Positions 61,547-64,000 of a stretch of 64,000 nucleotides of DNA are shown piece after piece (positions within the stretch are counted from its first letter, which is position 1; every line of letters begins with the position of its first letter). Source of the DNA: Nocardioides pocheonensis (GTDB taxonomy: Bacteria > Actinomycetota > Actinomycetes > Propionibacteriales > Nocardioidaceae); contig NZ_RJSF01000003.1 in assembly GCF_003725535.1 (NCBI RefSeq), positions 161,649 to 225,648 of the forward strand. Direction: 5' to 3'. The notes under the pieces are model-generated. The model worked only from the letters and a program-made list of their open reading frames with translations. It was not told where the DNA came from and did no database searches. The translations under genes were made by a program, and so were the position numbers.

Positions 61547-61585
61547 GGTGGTTGAGGTGCGAGCGCCAGCGAGCCTCGAAACCAC
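61547..61585. repeat. Palindromic intergenic repeat
   Basis: GGTGGTTGAGGTGCGAGCGC continues through CAGCGAGCC to TCGAAACCAC. The ends GGTGGTT/AACCAC are inverted, and the inner CGAGCGCC region folds weakly. It shares its termini with the cluster at 45236-45396 and with short copies inside the DUF222 gene (63519-63542, 63683-63707). Confidence 0.8.
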
Positions 61586-61622
61586 GTCGCCGGTCTGTCC
61601 CTCGTCCCCGTACGCTGGCGGC

Positions 61623-63062
61623 GTGGTCGGGAGCAGCGGTCTGGTGGTGGGGTTCGACCTCGACCTGACCCTGATCGACACGGCCGCGGGCGTCGTCGCC
61701 ACACTGGACGCCCTCGGCGACGAGCTCGGCGTCGCCTTCCCTTCGCACGAACTGGCCGCGGCGCTCGGGCCGCCGCTGGACCAGATGCTCGCGCCGTACC
61801 TTCCCGAACCTGAGCTCCCGGCCGCGACCGACCGGTTCCGTGCGCTGTACCCGGACCACGCGATCCATCCGACGCCTGCCCTGGCCGGCGCCGCCGAAGC
61901 GTTGGCCGCCGTACGCCGGCACCACGGCCGCACGCTCCTGGTCACCGGCAAGTACACGCCGAACGCCCAGCTCCACGTCGACCACCTCGGCCTGGACGTC
62001 GACCTCGTCGCCGGCATGGTCTGGGGCGAGGGCAAGGCCGCGGTGCTGCGCGACGAGGGCGCCTCCGTGTACGTCGGCGACCACGTGCACGACGTCGCCG
62101 GTGCCCTGGCCGCCGGTGCGGTGAGCGTGTCGGTGCTGACCGGCGGTTGCACGCGCGAGGCCCTGGTCGAGGCGGGCACCCACGTGGTGCTCGACGACCT
62201 CGGGCAGTTCCCGGCGTGGCTCGACGAGCACGTGCTCCAGACCCGGCTCGCGGCACTCGAGGCCGACCTCCGGGAGCGCGGGCGGCTGATGGTGGCGTTC
62301 AGCGGGGGAGCCGACTCGGCGTTCCTGCTGTCCGCGGCGGTGCGTGTCCTCGGCCCCGACCGGGTCGTCGCCGCGACGGCGTACTCGCCGTCCCTGCCGC
62401 TCTCCGAGCGACAGCCGGCGCTCGAGTTCGCCGCCTCGCTGGGTGTGCAGGTGCTCACGCCGGAGACCGACGAGCTGGCCCGCGACGGCTACGTCGCCAA
62501 CGCCGGCGACCGGTGCGCGTTCTGCAAGTCCGAGCTCCTCGAGGTGCTCGGTCCCCTGGCCCGACAGCACGGGTTCGCGTACGTCGCCACCGGCACCAAC
62601 GCCGACGACGCCCGCGCGGGCTTCCGCCCCGGCATCAGGGCGGCCGCCGAGCACGGCGCCGTCACCCCGTTGCTCGACGCGGGTCTCACCAAGGAACAGG
62701 TGCGCGAGGCTTCGCGACGCTGGGGCCTGGCCACGTGGGACAAGCCCGCCGCTGCCTGCCTGAGCTCCCGCGTGGCCTACGGCGTGCCGATCACCCGTGA
62801 GCGCCTCGCCCGGGTCGAGGCGGCCGAGGCCGCGGCTCGCGAGGCTCTGCAGGCGGCCGGGCACGTGGTGCGCGATCTGCGGGTGCGCGACCTGGGCGAC
62901 CGCGCCCGGCTCGAGGTCGATGGGGAGCTCGTCGCGCACGTCGACGCCGTCGTCCTCGCCGCGGTCCGCGACGCAGGCTTCGCCGAGGTGGAGGTCGACC
63001 CGCTCGGCTTCCGCTCCGGGTCGATGAACGAGCTGCTGCCCGACCCCGAGCGCTACCGGTAG
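61623..63062 (+). CDS. larE: HAD hydrolase-LarE fusion (sacrificial sulfur transferase)
   Basis: A 479-residue fusion. Residues 1-205 form a HAD phosphatase: VVGFDLDLTLIDTAAG (nucleophile Asp), LLVTGKYTPNAQ (Thr motif II), and VYVGDHVHDVAGALAAG (motif IV). Residues 215-479 are LarE: PP-loop FSGGADSAFLLS (about 227-235), NAGDRCAFCKSELLE (Cys298, Cys301), a GTNADDA loop, and KPAAACLSSRVAYG with Cys379 at the position of the sulfur-donating cysteine. LarE inserts sulfur in the nickel-pincer cofactor. No larB or larC is here. GTG at 61623. Confidence 0.9.
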   Translation: MVGSSGLVVGFDLDLTLIDTAAGVVATLDALGDELGVAFPSHELAAALGPPLDQMLAPYLPEPELPAATDRFRALYPDHAIHPTPALAGAAEALAAVRRHHGRTLLVTGKYTPNAQLHVDHLGLDVDLVAGMVWGEGKAAVLRDEGASVYVGDHVHDVAGALAAGAVSVSVLTGGCTREALVEAGTHVVLDDLGQFPAWLDEHVLQTRLAALEADLRERGRLMVAFSGGADSAFLLSAAVRVLGPDRVVAATAYSPSLPLSERQPALEFAASLGVQVLTPETDELARDGYVANAGDRCAFCKSELLEVLGPLARQHGFAYVATGTNADDARAGFRPGIRAAAEHGAVTPLLDAGLTKEQVREASRRWGLATWDKPAAACLSSRVAYGVPITRERLARVEAAEAAAREALQAAGHVVRDLRVRDLGDRARLEVDGELVAHVDAVVLAAVRDAGFAEVEVDPLGFRSGSMNELLPDPERYR

Positions 63063-63124
63063 CCGAGCCGGGCCGTTGGGCATGCCGGCAGCCCGGCGCG
63101 TGCGCCGGGTGCGGGGCGGGGTGG

Positions 63125-64000
63125 CTACTGGTCGGGTGGGTCCGCCGGGCTGGGCACGGTCGGCGGGCTCAGGTCGGTGGTGCCGGTGCGGTCTCGGAGC
63201 CAGGTGTGTCCGTGGGGGCTGTGCCAGAGGTAGGTGCCGGGGGTGAGCATGGTGTAGGTCCAGCCGCCGTGGGTCTTCAAGCGGTGATGTCGTCGACACA
63301 GTGCGGCGAGGTTGTCGCTCGACGTGGGACCGCCCGACTCCCAGGGGACGATGTGGTCCTTGTCGCAGCCTCGGGCAGGGCGGTTGCACCAGGGGAACAC
63401 GCAGGTGCGATCCCTGAGCTCCACTTGCTCGGTCAACGTCGGACTGGGCTGGTAGCCGGCCGAGTGCAGGGTCTCGGCGAGATCGAGGACAGGCCTGACG
63501 GTGATCTTCGTGGTCCCGGTGATTGAGCCTGCCGAAGCCCCGCACCAGTCGGCGACCTGCCCGGTCGTGACGAGGTGTCCGCCCGCGTTCTCCAGCCAGG
63601 CGGGTGCGAGCGGGTCGCCGGAGGTCAGGGCGGCTTGGGAGAGGTGCACGTAGAGCACGATCTGTCGGGCGGGCGCAGACCTGGTGGTTGAGCCTGCCGA
63701 AACCACCCCAGCCGTATCGAACTCGATGGCCTGCTGTCCGCGCGCGAGCATCCCGACCGCCAGCGACCGGCGCACGTCCAGCGACTCCTCGTTCCCGAGG
63801 ACCGCGAGCTGTTCGGCGCCCCGGCGGACAGCGTCTTCGAGGTCGATGGCATCAGCCAGATCCAGTTCGCCGTGGACGCGGCTGGTGCCGGCGAAGGAGA
63901 CCTGGTCGTGGTCGATGGTGAAGTACCGCTGCTCGGCGGACCGGTCGCGTTGTTCGGCAGCCAGCTCGGGCATGTACATCGCGATCGCTTGGTCGACCAG
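63125..64000 (-). CDS. DUF222/HNH endonuclease domain protein (partial)
   Basis: The N-terminus lies beyond the right edge. Visible are the end of the DUF222 region (LDLADAIDLEDAVRRGAEQLAVLGNEESLDVRRSLAVGMLARG) and a C-terminal HNH nuclease: CVFPWCNRPARGCDKDHIVPWESGGPTSSDNLAALCRRHHRLK, with the zinc/catalytic Cys and His residues present. Such proteins are multicopy in Nocardioides-like genomes; they may be mobile or defence-related, unproven. Two copies of the short repeat family lie in frame inside the gene, encoding GVVSAGSTT and GASAGSITG. Confidence 0.88.
   Translation of the reverse strand: MVDQAIAMYMPELAAEQRDRSAEQRYFTIDHDQVSFAGTSRVHGELDLADAIDLEDAVRRGAEQLAVLGNEESLDVRRSLAVGMLARGQQAIEFDTAGVVSAGSTTRSAPARQIVLYVHLSQAALTSGDPLAPAWLENAGGHLVTTGQVADWCGASAGSITGTTKITVRPVLDLAETLHSAGYQPSPTLTEQVELRDRTCVFPWCNRPARGCDKDHIVPWESGGPTSSDNLAALCRRHHRLKTHGGWTYTMLTPGTYLWHSPHGHTWLRDRTGTTDLSPPTVPSPADPPDQ

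Noticed and set aside
59754..63545. A continuous reverse-strand open frame of more than 1,200 codons opposite the acyl-CoA synthetase, DUF885 and LarE genes
   Set aside because: It is antisense to three recognised genes, shows no domain and is rich in Arg, Gly, His and Val runs. This is an artefact of very high GC third positions.

Overview
The window is high-GC DNA packed with genes on both strands, with many GTG/TTG starts and many 4-bp ATGA/GTGA/TTGA overlaps. A mycothiol-type DinB domain, DUF3263 and DUF222/HNH proteins, a bacterial XPB helicase, a WS/DGAT acyltransferase, and an OtsA/OtsB trehalose pair all point to an actinobacterium, most likely Nocardioides or a close relative (Nocardioidaceae). 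The genus is inferred from gene content. I recognised no tRNA, rRNA, CRISPR array, intact transposase or phage gene.

Layout. 0-10 kb: a cut-off DinB protein, two short HPF-like ribosome-binding paralogs, a reverse-strand sulfide operon (SQR, DsrC/TusE-like, DsrE-like) behind a CsoR/CstR-type palindrome, a YCII/ECF sigma pair, Ohr/OhrR with their operator, PdxY, and a GMC oxidoreductase behind a KstR-like palindrome. 9.2-25.4 kb: a 120-bp tandem repeat, LigB-type dioxygenase, uracil-DNA glycosylase, a LigD-like PE-Pol protein without ligase domain, a lyase-type PLP decarboxylase coupled to an MFS carrier, a three-gene cassette (PHA-synthase-like hydrolase with a histone-like tail plus two SGNH lipoproteins), SDR, WS/DGAT, and otsA and otsB.

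25.5-27.3 kb: a SAM-I riboswitch directly controls a threonine-synthase homolog and a MoaD/ThiS-like sulfur carrier. This is the most interesting module, because the regulation points to methionine rather than threonine. 27.3-38.6 kb: groEL behind two CIRCE operators, a HTH-kinase-like sensor coupled to a DUF1059 protein, a divergent cytochrome b mini-cluster, AlkB, an MFS transporter, GntR and PadR regulators, and CutC. 38.6-41.3 kb: a more AT-rich remnant with a truncated FAD protein and a frameshifted multi-pass membrane protein, probably left over from a surface-glycan island.

41.3-64 kb: a HelD-like helicase, a secreted peptidase-like hydrolase, XPB helicase, a complete fructose PTS operon (fruR-fruK-EIIA-EIIBC-HPr-EI), the XPB-associated WYL-like protein, an ABC-2 exporter, acyl-CoA synthetase coupled to a DUF885 hydrolase, a HAD-LarE fusion, and a cut-off DUF222/HNH protein. 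Short palindromic repeats related to each other lie at 45.2-45.4, 61.5 and 63.5-63.7 kb.
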